From assembly GCA_002428685.1 (NCBI GenBank), contig DIXL01000046.1, positions 4,368 to 39,070 on the forward strand: a DNA stretch of 34,703 nucleotides, in the 5' to 3' direction. Shown piece after piece: positions 24,585-31,659 of this stretch; position 1 is the first letter of the stretch, and the number at the start of each line of letters is the position of its first letter. Position numbers and translations under genes: made by a program. The stretch is from Cloacimonetes bacterium UBA6081 (lineage in GTDB: Bacteria > Cloacimonadota > Cloacimonadia > Cloacimonadales > Cloacimonadaceae). A model generated the notes under the pieces. The model was not told where the DNA came from. It did no database searches and was given only the letters and a program-made list of their open reading frames with translations.

Positions 24585-25334
24585 TCAGTTTTTGGCTTTC
24601 CCCTGATTGGCCACGGCATTTTGAGCTGCTTCAAGTTCTGCCTCATCGGCCAAATAGTAGTTTTTTGTAACTCGCAACTCGCTGTCGAATTCATAGATCA
24701 GGGGAATACCGGTTGGGATATTGAGGCTAACGATATCTTGGTCGCTGATGTTGTTCAAAGTTTTTACAATTGCACGTAAGCTATTGCCATGTGCCGAGAT
24801 AATTAGTTTCCGTCCGGCAGATAAGCGAGGGATAATCACTTCGTTCCAAAAGGGCATGGTGCGGGCACATGTGTCCTTCAGCGATTCGCACAGGGGTAAT
24901 TGATCTTTTGAAAGCTTTGTGTAACGGGGGTCCAAACCCGGAAAGCGGGGATCAGTTTTTTCTAGGGCAGGGGGCGGAACATCAAAACTGCGGCGCCAGA
25001 TTTTTACCTGCTCTTCGCCGTATTTAGCCGCGGTTTCTGCTTTATTTAAGCCCTGCAAAGCACCATAATGACGTTCGTTCAGCCGCCAATCATGAAAAAT
25101 TGGAGCATACATCAGATCCATTTCATCCAGGGCAATCCACAAAGTGCGAATGGCTCGTTTAAGGGTGCTTGTCCAGGCTTCGTCAAATACAAAGCCTTCC
25201 GCTTTGAGGCGTTTTCCTGCTGCATGTGCTTCCTGAAGCCCTTTTTCGGATAAATCCACATCAGTCCAGCCGGTAAACAGGTTCTCTTTGTTCCAAATGC
25301 TTTCGCCGTGGCGAATCAAGACAATTTTATACAT
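24585..25334 (-). CDS. gpmA: 2,3-bisphosphoglycerate-dependent phosphoglycerate mutase
   Basis: Interconverts 3- and 2-phosphoglycerate in glycolysis and gluconeogenesis, via a phosphohistidine. The 249-aa length is that of the cofactor-dependent family. The catalytic loop RHGESIWN contains His9, LFTGWTDVDLSEKG follows, NERHYGALQGLNK contains the proton donor Glu87, and the second histidine is His182 in SAHGNSLRAIVK. All key residues are present. It is the last gene of the HisRS-like/ridA/PduO-type transcript, 67 nt after the adenosyltransferase stop. That gap carries a short dispersed repeat, so a separate promoter is possible. ATAAAGGAG-like sequence precedes the ATG. Confidence 0.96.
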   Translation of the reverse strand: MYKIVLIRHGESIWNKENLFTGWTDVDLSEKGLQEAHAAGKRLKAEGFVFDEAWTSTLKRAIRTLWIALDEMDLMYAPIFHDWRLNERHYGALQGLNKAETAAKYGEEQVKIWRRSFDVPPPALEKTDPRFPGLDPRYTKLSKDQLPLCESLKDTCARTMPFWNEVIIPRLSAGRKLIISAHGNSLRAIVKTLNNISDQDIVSLNIPTGIPLIYEFDSELRVTKNYYLADEAELEAAQNAVANQGKAKN

Positions 25335-25382
25335 TTTATCTCCTTTAATACTAAGTGGTGGACTTCCCGTCTGCCGGATGCT

Positions 25383-25406
25383 ACAGACAAGATGTCCGTA
25401 GCTACT
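25383..25406. repeat. Short dispersed repeat, copy 2
   Basis: Matches 4141-4164 at 22 of 24 positions. Here it also folds as GCTAC-A-GAC / GTC-C-GTAGC and overlaps the stop codon of the adenosyltransferase gene. Confidence 0.6.
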
Positions 25407-25947
25407 CTGCAGGTTTGGTTTTATATTTCAACATACCCAGTTCAGCCTCAATGGTGCGGGCTAAAATATAGAACAGATCGGACAAGCGATTTACATAGCT
25501 AAGCAGTTCTGGGGAAATATCTTCGGCATGCGACAGAGCTATTACGCGTCGTTCTGCTCTGCGGGACACGGTTCGGCAAACATCCAGCTTGGCAGAAGGA
25601 ATAGTAGAGCCTGGAATCACAAAGCCGGTTAGCTGCAGTTTGCTTTCATACTCGTGAATAATCGCCGTAAGTGCCTCTGCATCCTGTTCACAGATCGGAT
25701 AGGGGTAAGAGCCGTTCTTGGTGGCAAGCTGACCCATCACTCGGTAGAGGGTGTTTTGCACTCCAGTCAATAATTCTTTTATTGCCGCTTGATTTATATG
25801 GTGTTTGCATTCACCCATAATGGCATCCAATTCATCCAAACTGCCATAGGCTTCCACCCGCAAATTATCTTTCCAAACCCTTTCACCGCTGTAAAGCGCA
25901 GTTTGGCCTTTGTCGCCACCTTTGGTAGTGATACTCATACTCTTCAT
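25402..25947 (-). CDS. PduO-type ATP:cob(I)alamin adenosyltransferase
   Basis: Transfers the adenosyl group of ATP to cob(I)alamin, making coenzyme B12 for enzymes such as methylmalonyl-CoA mutase. The 181-aa protein shows the family pattern: TTKGGDKGQTALYSGERVWKD (ATP-binding N-terminus), VEAYGSLDELDAIMGE, then FVIPGSTIPSAKLDVCRTVSRRAERR with the ATP/B12-contacting arginines, and NRLSDLFYILAR near the end. The start ATG at 25947 overlaps the ridA stop (ATGA), supporting translational coupling; an internal ATG at 25938 would also fit. It belongs to the EutT/PduO family, not CobA or BtuR. Confidence 0.94.
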   Translation of the reverse strand: MKSMSITTKGGDKGQTALYSGERVWKDNLRVEAYGSLDELDAIMGECKHHINQAAIKELLTGVQNTLYRVMGQLATKNGSYPYPICEQDAEALTAIIHEYESKLQLTGFVIPGSTIPSAKLDVCRTVSRRAERRVIALSHAEDISPELLSYVNRLSDLFYILARTIEAELGMLKYKTKPAE

Positions 25948-26315
25948 CTCATGGCAATCACGGAAATCTCTATCTTTCCGTCTTTGGGCAGTTTTGCCAC
26001 CTGGATGGCTTCTCTGGCCGGATAAGGAGCACTGAAATTGCGGGCATAGATTTCGTTCAGTTGGGCAAAATCATTCATATCCTTCAGAAACACAGAGACT
26101 TTTACAATGTGCGACATTCCCATGCCTGCCGCTGCAAGAATGGCTTTGAGATTGGCAAAAACCAGATTGGCCTGTTCTTCAAAACCTTCCGGCATAAGTG
26201 CAGAATTGGGATCAATGCCCAATTGGCCGCTTACAAACAGGATGTTATTTTTCATTATCGCCTGGGAATAGGGTCCGAGGGCTGCTGGTGCAAGATGAGT
26301 CATAACAGATTGCAT
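25944..26315 (-). CDS. RidA family enamine/imine deaminase
   Basis: Hydrolyses reactive 2-aminoacrylate and related enamines released by PLP enzymes. The 123-aa protein contains the family signatures GPYSQAIMKNNILFVSGQLGIDP, the central DMNDFAQLNEIYARNF, and the C-terminal YPAREAIQVAKLPKDGKIEISVIA with the substrate-binding arginine (PAR). The start is well supported by AAGGAG six nt upstream. It overlaps the adenosyltransferase gene by 4 nt, and begins 11 nt after the HisRS-like gene. The family member cannot be assigned more finely than RidA/YjgF. Confidence 0.95.
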   Translation of the reverse strand: MQSVMTHLAPAALGPYSQAIMKNNILFVSGQLGIDPNSALMPEGFEEQANLVFANLKAILAAAGMGMSHIVKVSVFLKDMNDFAQLNEIYARNFSAPYPAREAIQVAKLPKDGKIEISVIAMR

Positions 26316-26326
26316 TACATTCTCCT

Positions 26327-27610
26327 TTAGTGTGTTACCAGTGCTTTTTGTGCTAATATAACTGCCGGAATTGTTTCCTGAAGTGGGATATAATCCTGAT
26401 GCTCCTTAACCAGATTGCGCATCAGAATTTTTCCTTCACGGATATTGTCGTCCCGGATAATCAACATTAGCGAACAGCCTTTGTTTATGGCTTGTTTTAT
26501 CTGCATCGCAGTTTCGTTAATTTCGGGGGAAATTATGGTTTTGATAGATTTAGAATGCAGTTCTTGGGCAATTTGCAAAGTCATCATTTCCAGGTTTTCG
26601 CTTTCAGAACACAAATAAACCATAAAGTCCTGTCGGTTTGGATGAAAGAACCCTCTGGTTTCCATTATTTCAAAAAGTATGTCCAGATTAAGATAAAATC
26701 CAACCGCAGGAATACTTGCGCCGGCAATTTTGGCAGCCAGATTGTCATATCGACCGCCTCCTCCAACTACTATATCGCTACCTTGCTGGTTTACCACAAA
26801 ATCAAAAACAGTTTCGTTATAATAAGCAAAGTTTTTGTAGAGGTGGGGGTTAACCTTATACTTATTACCCAAATTGGCCTGAATCTTTTTCACTTTGCTA
26901 AAATCTGTTCTACAACTCGGGCACAAATAATCAAGAATCTGGGGTCCTTGGGATAGCGTGTGTTGACAATCAGGGCTTTGGCAGCCTGTGTCACAGAAAG
27001 GATTGGCATACAATTCCTGATAGCAGTTTGGACAATAATTATCCTTCTGTCCATCCAGGAACAAGCGTAAATCTTCAAAAAATTTGGGTTGGCATTTTGT
27101 GCAGCCGTAGGAATTCAAGTCCAGGCGAACGTCTTTTACTCCCAGTTCCTGGCAAATTTTCACGCCCAGACTGATCACCTCATTTTCGGAGAGGATACTT
27201 TGGCTGCCAAGCAGTTCCACACCTAATTGGTAAAACTCCATCTGCTGATTATTTGGCAGCTTGCGGAACATGGGACCGGAATAATAGAAGCGATGAATCT
27301 CACCGGGATTGATGATGCTGGCAGTGTGATGCAAAACGCTGATTGTGCCTTCGGGACGCAGACTGAGCAGGCTTAGCTGGTCGTTTGGCAAAGACAGGGA
27401 TAAAACGCTTTGCATGGCGGTATCTGCTTCCACGCCTTGCATTAAAGCTGTAATTCCATCCTGCAGAACTTTTGTTTCCTGCAAAACAGATAAGCGAATC
27501 TCCTGATAATCATGCAACGCCAAAACCTTTTCCAGCCTTTCTTCCAGCATTTTCCACTTCCACACCTGGTCCGGCATGAACTCATGAAAGCGCATTGGTT
27601 CCTTTCCCAT
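26327..27610 (-). CDS. Histidyl-tRNA synthetase-like protein, catalytic residues altered
   Basis: Start chosen at the ATG at 27608-27610, where AAGGAG lies 5 nt upstream (ATGs at 27613 and 27595 are alternatives); 427 aa. The protein aligns with class II HisRS. It keeps LRPEGT, motif 2 (GPMFRK...MEFYQLGVELLG), a cysteine-rich zinc-finger-like insert (CTKC, CPNC, CDTGC, CPSC, about residues 190-260) as in some bacterial HisRS, GGGGRYDNLA, and a C-terminal anticodon-binding-like domain. But the His-binding signature RGLDYY is KNFAYY, replacing the catalytic Arg by Lys, and the motif 3 GLER is NLDI, losing the class II arginine. So aminoacylation is doubtful. It may be a HisZ-like regulatory subunit or a HisRS paralogue. 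It heads the ridA/PduO-type/gpmA operon. Confidence 0.85.
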   Translation of the reverse strand: MGKEPMRFHEFMPDQVWKWKMLEERLEKVLALHDYQEIRLSVLQETKVLQDGITALMQGVEADTAMQSVLSLSLPNDQLSLLSLRPEGTISVLHHTASIINPGEIHRFYYSGPMFRKLPNNQQMEFYQLGVELLGSQSILSENEVISLGVKICQELGVKDVRLDLNSYGCTKCQPKFFEDLRLFLDGQKDNYCPNCYQELYANPFCDTGCQSPDCQHTLSQGPQILDYLCPSCRTDFSKVKKIQANLGNKYKVNPHLYKNFAYYNETVFDFVVNQQGSDIVVGGGGRYDNLAAKIAGASIPAVGFYLNLDILFEIMETRGFFHPNRQDFMVYLCSESENLEMMTLQIAQELHSKSIKTIISPEINETAMQIKQAINKGCSLMLIIRDDNIREGKILMRNLVKEHQDYIPLQETIPAVILAQKALVTH

Positions 27611-27769
27611 CATCTCTCCTTGGGTTGTTCTGTTAATAAAGATAACCACAAAGGCTTGATTTGGCAATTATTTTGTAGTTTCCCAATCTCTGAATTTCAC
27701 TTTTCTTCAGTAAGCAGAATTGCATATTGTGCTGAACTTTCTTTCTCCTAATATGGTATCAATAAGGAA

Positions 27770-27805
27770 TCAATACGAATAAAGTCCTTAATGATTGCGT
27801 ATTGA
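27770..27805. promoter_or_regulatory. Possible operator: inverted repeat TCAATACG
   Basis: TCAATACG at 27770-27777 and CGTATTGA at 27798-27805 are perfect complements. With one mismatch they extend to GGAMTCAATACG on each side. A related half-site, ATCAATAAG, precedes it. The 20-nt spacing suits a dimeric regulator or a small hairpin between the divergent genes. Confidence 0.4.
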
Positions 27806-27826
27806 GTCCGTAATTGAAGCAAGGGA

Positions 27827-27832
27827 TTGACA
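27827..27832 (+). promoter_or_regulatory. Possible -35-like element of the ABC ATPase gene
   Basis: TTGACA 66 nt before the start codon with GC 8-9 nt after it, the same pattern as elsewhere in the window. Confidence 0.35.
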
Positions 27833-27897
27833 GAAACTGGCTCTATTGAAACGCTGTTTTTTACGAAAATGATAACAAAAAAGGGATGTAACCCAAA

Positions 27898-28665
27898 ATG
27901 ATTGAAGCCCAAAACCTTAGCTGCGGCTATGGCAGAGAACTCATATTAAAAGGCGCATCACTGCAAATTGCGCCGGGGGATTTTTGCGCGCTTCTGGGGC
28001 CAAACGGAGCAGGGAAATCCACTTTATTATATGCCCTGATGGGCTATCTGAAACCGGAAAAGGGATGCGTAGAGCTGTTTGGCAAGAATGTTAGCTTGCT
28101 AAAAGGCAGCTATATAGCTCGCCAAATAGCTTTTGTCCCGCAGGAAAGCATGCATGAATTTGATCACACAGTTAATGAAACCGTGCTGATGGGCAGATTT
28201 CCGTATCTTGGTTTGTTGCAAACCTATAGCGCAGACGACTATCGTGTGGTGGACGAGGTTATGGCTATGCTAAATTTAAGTTCCCTGAAACATCGCTGGC
28301 TTTCGGAACTGAGCGGTGGCGAAAAGCAGCGGGTCCTAATCGCCAGAGCTTTAGCGCAAGAAACCCCCTATATCCTTTTGGATGAGAGCTTGTCCCAGCT
28401 TGATATAAACCACCAGAGTGAGATAATGCACCTGCTTCAAGACATCCATAAAAACCAGGGTAAGACGGTGTTGATTGTTTCGCACAACCTAAATCTTGCC
28501 GCAAATTATGCAGAAAGACTAATTTTTATTAAAGCCGGCGAAATTCTGGCCTCCGGAAGTCCTGATCAGCTTATGCAGCCGCAGATTTTGCAGGATTTGT
28601 TTGGTCTGTATCTGGAAACAGTGCCAAATCCGCACTCTGGTCGTCCCAACATTATATACCCTTGA
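27898..28665 (+). CDS. ABC transporter ATPase, FecE/BtuD/FhuC type
   Basis: A 255-aa nucleotide-binding subunit of an importer for iron chelates, cobalamin or related compounds. It has Walker A GPNGAGKST (about residues 34-42), Q-loop FVPQES, signature LSGGEKQR (about 139-146), Walker B YILLDES, and H-loop VSHN. The usual Pro after DE is Ser, which is tolerated in the family. The spacing and TVNETVLMGRFPYL (before the signature) match the FecCD-associated class. No permease or binding protein is adjacent; a TonB receptor gene follows within 6 nt, so both likely serve one uptake route. The ribosome binding site is weak (GGGATG region). Confidence 0.9.
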   Translation: MIEAQNLSCGYGRELILKGASLQIAPGDFCALLGPNGAGKSTLLYALMGYLKPEKGCVELFGKNVSLLKGSYIARQIAFVPQESMHEFDHTVNETVLMGRFPYLGLLQTYSADDYRVVDEVMAMLNLSSLKHRWLSELSGGEKQRVLIARALAQETPYILLDESLSQLDINHQSEIMHLLQDIHKNQGKTVLIVSHNLNLAANYAERLIFIKAGEILASGSPDQLMQPQILQDLFGLYLETVPNPHSGRPNIIYP

Positions 28666-28670
28666 TAAAC

Positions 28671-30818
28671 ATGTCTCACTGTAAAGCTTTGTTTGCTTTT
28701 TTTCTCGGTGTTTTCTTATGTGGATTGGTATATCTTGAAGGGGCAACCATCGCAGGAACGGTAACCGATACTGAATACAAAGGGTTGGAGGCAGTATTAC
28801 TACGCAGTGGCAAGCATAAAAGTCTCAGTGGCAAAGAAGGCAGTTTTAGCATTGAACTTATGGATTCCCTGCACATTAGCCGGTTGGGTTACAAAAGTCA
28901 GGTGCTATCCCAAACTCAGGTGCAACAGCTTTATCGTCCCAACCAAAAGCTAATTATAACAATGGAGTCCGAACCGGTTCAATTGCCTACCTATCGCGTA
29001 TTCTCTCACTTTGAAGATGCGGCAATATCTGCCGTTAAACTTGTTATTGATCCAGACCGTAACTATAGCAACACTTCTGAATTGATCAGCCAGAGTGCAG
29101 CTATGCAAAGCAGCGGAACAAATCTAAAGGGCGAAATTGCCAATCTTGGCATTTTGGGGAATGTTGCGCGCCACACACTTGTTATGGTAGATGGTGTCGC
29201 CGTAAATCCACAGGGCGAGCCTTTTGATTTCTCCCGTCTGGATATTGCCAACATTGAAAGCATTGAAATTATAAAAAACAATGCCAGCGTTTACGGAGGA
29301 GCTTCAGCCATAGGTGGACTGGTAAAGATTTGCACAAAACAGGGTCGGGGTGCGGATAAGGAGTTTGAAAGCAAAACTGAAACAGGGTCTTACGGTTTCA
29401 TTATGCAGCAGCTTACAGCAAGTGGAGGCGGGCAAAACAGCAGTTACAGATTTTCCGTTTCAGGTTTTAGTGCCAAAAACGACTTCGAAATAAAACAAAT
29501 GGACATGGTTCCCCAAGATGGTGATGCTATCCGGAAGAACAATACTAAACAGCAAGTGGGATTTTCGGGGGTTCTGGGGATGCGAATTGCTCCCCTAAAC
29601 ATAAGCGTGTCAACAGACTACACAGCTTTTTCCAGGGAACTCCCCGGCCCCTTGAACTTTATCGATTTGTATCGGGAAGCCAAACTTAGTGGGTATTCGC
29701 TTCGACCCCAAATGCGCATTGCTGCAAAATACGGAAAAATAGACTGGCAAAGCAACTGGTGGCTACACATCGATAATACTACCTACGACAACACACGTGG
29801 CGAGCTAAGTATTGCCAGAGCAAAATATACCCAAAAACTACTTTTCTATGGAATGCGCCAGTCCATTACCTATTCGCAAAACGATCTATTGGCCGGCTTT
29901 TCTGCAGAAAGCTCTGCCAACAACTATCGTTACCAAAACAAGCTAAATCCTTCTCAGCCGGGCATAAACAAAACGACGCCCCAATACAACGCAACAGCCA
30001 ATGTGCAATATCAGCTTAAGCCCGGTTTTTTTATGCTATCCAATTCTGTAGCAGTGCGCTATGATCATCTGAATAGTGATGCACACCTTAGCGCACGCTA
30101 TGAAGGTTCTATACGAAACTGGGGAGATAAATTTCTGGAGATTGGAGGCACCATCGGTAATTCCTATGCAGTTCCCTCACCCTATGACCTGTATTGGAAG
30201 GGCGATTTGCAGGCCATGGGAAATCCGGATTTGAACAGCGAAAACTCCCTTGGTTACCAAATTTGGCTGCAAGGTAGCGTTCCAGGTATGCAGATAAAAG
30301 CCACTCTGCACCGCAACCAGATTGAAAACCTGATTGTGTGGCGACAAGTGCAGATGAATGGCATTGCCTGGAAACCCGTAAATGTGGGCAAAGCAGAAAT
30401 CCGCAATCTGGAACTGGAAGGCCACCTTGCGCCCATAAAGCAATTACAGGTAAACGCATCTGTCCTTTTTACCCAAGCCAGGGACACCAGCAATTTATCT
30501 TTTGGGAAAGCGCCTTCTCTTATGTATAGGCCAGATTTGCTTTACACGCTTTCAGCAGCGTATCAAAAGGGGTTTGCAAACATCTGGGGCAAAGTTTCCC
30601 ATGCCGGCAAACAATGGACAACCCCAGATAATCTGATAGACCCAATTGCTGCATACACGCTGTTTGATTGCGGGGCCAGCCTGAAATTGAACTGGCATAA
30701 ATGGCATTTTACACCCTCTTTAACCATAAAAAATCTGTTAGATACTGCCTATATGGTGCATGCTTATGTTCCGGAGCCGGGACGCAGTTTTTATGCAGGA
30801 TTAAAGCTTGGCAGATAG
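28671..30818 (+). CDS. TonB-dependent outer-membrane receptor with carboxypeptidase-regulatory-like domain
   Basis: 715 aa from the ATG at 28671; a TTG at 28662 overlapping the ABC stop codon is the alternative, and neither has a good ribosome binding site. The signal peptide (about 1-24, FAFFLGVFLCGLVYLEG) is followed by a beta-sandwich domain of the CarboxypepD_reg-like type (IAGTVTD...SLSGKEGSFSIEL). The plug has LVMVDGVAVN, LDIANIESIEIIKNNASVYGGASAIGG. The rest is a beta-barrel ending YVPEPGRSFYAGLKLGR, the usual last strand. Such receptors import siderophores, cobalamin or oligosaccharide. The ABC ATPase context and the PduO-type enzyme nearby favour cobalamin or an iron chelate; this is inference. 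Confidence 0.92.
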   Translation: MSHCKALFAFFLGVFLCGLVYLEGATIAGTVTDTEYKGLEAVLLRSGKHKSLSGKEGSFSIELMDSLHISRLGYKSQVLSQTQVQQLYRPNQKLIITMESEPVQLPTYRVFSHFEDAAISAVKLVIDPDRNYSNTSELISQSAAMQSSGTNLKGEIANLGILGNVARHTLVMVDGVAVNPQGEPFDFSRLDIANIESIEIIKNNASVYGGASAIGGLVKICTKQGRGADKEFESKTETGSYGFIMQQLTASGGGQNSSYRFSVSGFSAKNDFEIKQMDMVPQDGDAIRKNNTKQQVGFSGVLGMRIAPLNISVSTDYTAFSRELPGPLNFIDLYREAKLSGYSLRPQMRIAAKYGKIDWQSNWWLHIDNTTYDNTRGELSIARAKYTQKLLFYGMRQSITYSQNDLLAGFSAESSANNYRYQNKLNPSQPGINKTTPQYNATANVQYQLKPGFFMLSNSVAVRYDHLNSDAHLSARYEGSIRNWGDKFLEIGGTIGNSYAVPSPYDLYWKGDLQAMGNPDLNSENSLGYQIWLQGSVPGMQIKATLHRNQIENLIVWRQVQMNGIAWKPVNVGKAEIRNLELEGHLAPIKQLQVNASVLFTQARDTSNLSFGKAPSLMYRPDLLYTLSAAYQKGFANIWGKVSHAGKQWTTPDNLIDPIAAYTLFDCGASLKLNWHKWHFTPSLTIKNLLDTAYMVHAYVPEPGRSFYAGLKLGR

Positions 30819-30856
30819 TATATAATATAATGGGCACACGGAAATTTTACATAGTC

Positions 30857-30925
30857 GCTCACAGATTCCACAGATTGTGCGGATTAAAGTAGAGTAAATC
30901 TGTGTAATCTGTGAAATCTGTGAGC
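30857..30925. repeat. 69-nt inverted repeat built of CACAGATT units
   Basis: The left arm GCTCACAGATTCCACAGATT pairs with the right arm, whose reverse complement is GCTCACAGATTTCACAGATT; a third unit (GGATT / ACACAGATT) extends both arms. Each arm is thus a short direct repeat of (C)ACAGATT. It lies between the TonB receptor and the lipoprotein gene, where it could form a hairpin ending the upstream transcript. Repeats of this CACAGATT type are found between genes in many bacteria. Confidence 0.8.
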
Positions 30926-30954
30926 TAACCATTATTAGCCAGATCAATTTCTGC

Positions 30955-30960
30955 TTGACA
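30955..30960 (+). promoter_or_regulatory. Possible -35-like element of the lipoprotein/M16 operon
   Basis: TTGACA 48 nt before the lipoprotein ATG, with GC 8-9 nt after the hexamer and TTTATT 17 nt after it as a weak -10. Confidence 0.4.
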
Positions 30961-31007
30961 TTACAAAGCCCTGCACATTTATTACCCAATCCAAAGGTGA
31001 GGTGATT

Positions 31008-31631
31008 ATGAAAAAGACACTATGGATATACTTGGCACTTTTTGCCCTGCTGCTAATGCTTTCTGCCTGCGAATCAGGCGGGAAATTCCACGTTCACAAC
31101 AACTGCTCTTTTCCGGCTTATGTGAAAGCAGATAATGGGACAGAAATAACCATTCCGGCAAGCGGCGACCACGTGTTTAAAATTGATACCGACACCCAAA
31201 GCATATTTACCGGAGAGGTAAAAAGAGATGTAAAAGTCTGGATAAAAGGTGAAACATTCAATCTTTATGATAATGACAACCTGGTATATACAGATTCCAC
31301 TTGGGTTACAATCCGTGCCGGTGAGACTTTGGATGCCTATTTGAATCCCAATCGTGCCAGCATCAAAGTGGTAAATAACAGCAGCCAGGCCATAACCGAA
31401 GCTGCCGTTTGGAAGCATGCCGGCACAAATCACACCCGCGTGGGAGCCATCTTAAACATTGCGCCTGGAACCAGTAAATACCTCAGAGTAGATTTTGCAG
31501 TGCCCAATAATCAATTTTACTACGATGTGATTGTGTTAACCGAAGATGAAAGCACCTATACCTATGGAGATGCCACAAATATTTTAGGCAAAGACGAGCA
31601 GTTTTTAATTACCCACACTGATTCTGAATAA
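31008..31631 (+). CDS. Lipoprotein of unknown function
   Basis: Start chosen at ATG 31008 with GAGGTG upstream; a GTG at 31002 is in frame. The signal peptide of 20 residues ends in the lipobox LSAC with Cys21 as lipidation site, followed by Glu-Ser-Gly-Gly. The remainder (about 185 aa) is beta-rich with two similar-looking halves: HNNCSFPAYVKADNGTEITIPASGDH and KVVNNSSQAITEAAVWKHAG...LNIAPGTSKYLRV. This may be a duplicated beta-sandwich. No named family is recognised. It is followed 28 nt downstream by the M16 protease gene, so the two are likely co-transcribed. Confidence 0.8.
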   Translation: MKKTLWIYLALFALLLMLSACESGGKFHVHNNCSFPAYVKADNGTEITIPASGDHVFKIDTDTQSIFTGEVKRDVKVWIKGETFNLYDNDNLVYTDSTWVTIRAGETLDAYLNPNRASIKVVNNSSQAITEAAVWKHAGTNHTRVGAILNIAPGTSKYLRVDFAVPNNQFYYDVIVLTEDESTYTYGDATNILGKDEQFLITHTDSE

Positions 31632-31659
31632 AACGATTATAAAACGTAAGGAGTAAATT

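Larger units (their letters stand above)
27611..27897. other. Divergent promoter region
   Basis: Lies between the HisRS-like gene (minus) and the ABC ATPase gene (plus). On the minus strand TTGCCA-17 nt-TATCTT (27640s) is a plausible promoter for the HisRS-like operon. On the plus strand TTGACA at 27827-27832 may serve the ABC gene. An inverted repeat lies at 27770-27805. No coding sequence and no cobalamin riboswitch core was recognised. Confidence 0.45.

Noticed and set aside
27611..27897. Cobalamin riboswitch upstream of the ABC/TonB genes
   Set aside because: No B12-box core or long structured leader is visible by eye.
28662..28670. TTG start for the TonB receptor overlapping the ABC stop
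   Set aside because: Possible by coupling, but the ATG at 28671 gives a cleaner signal peptide.
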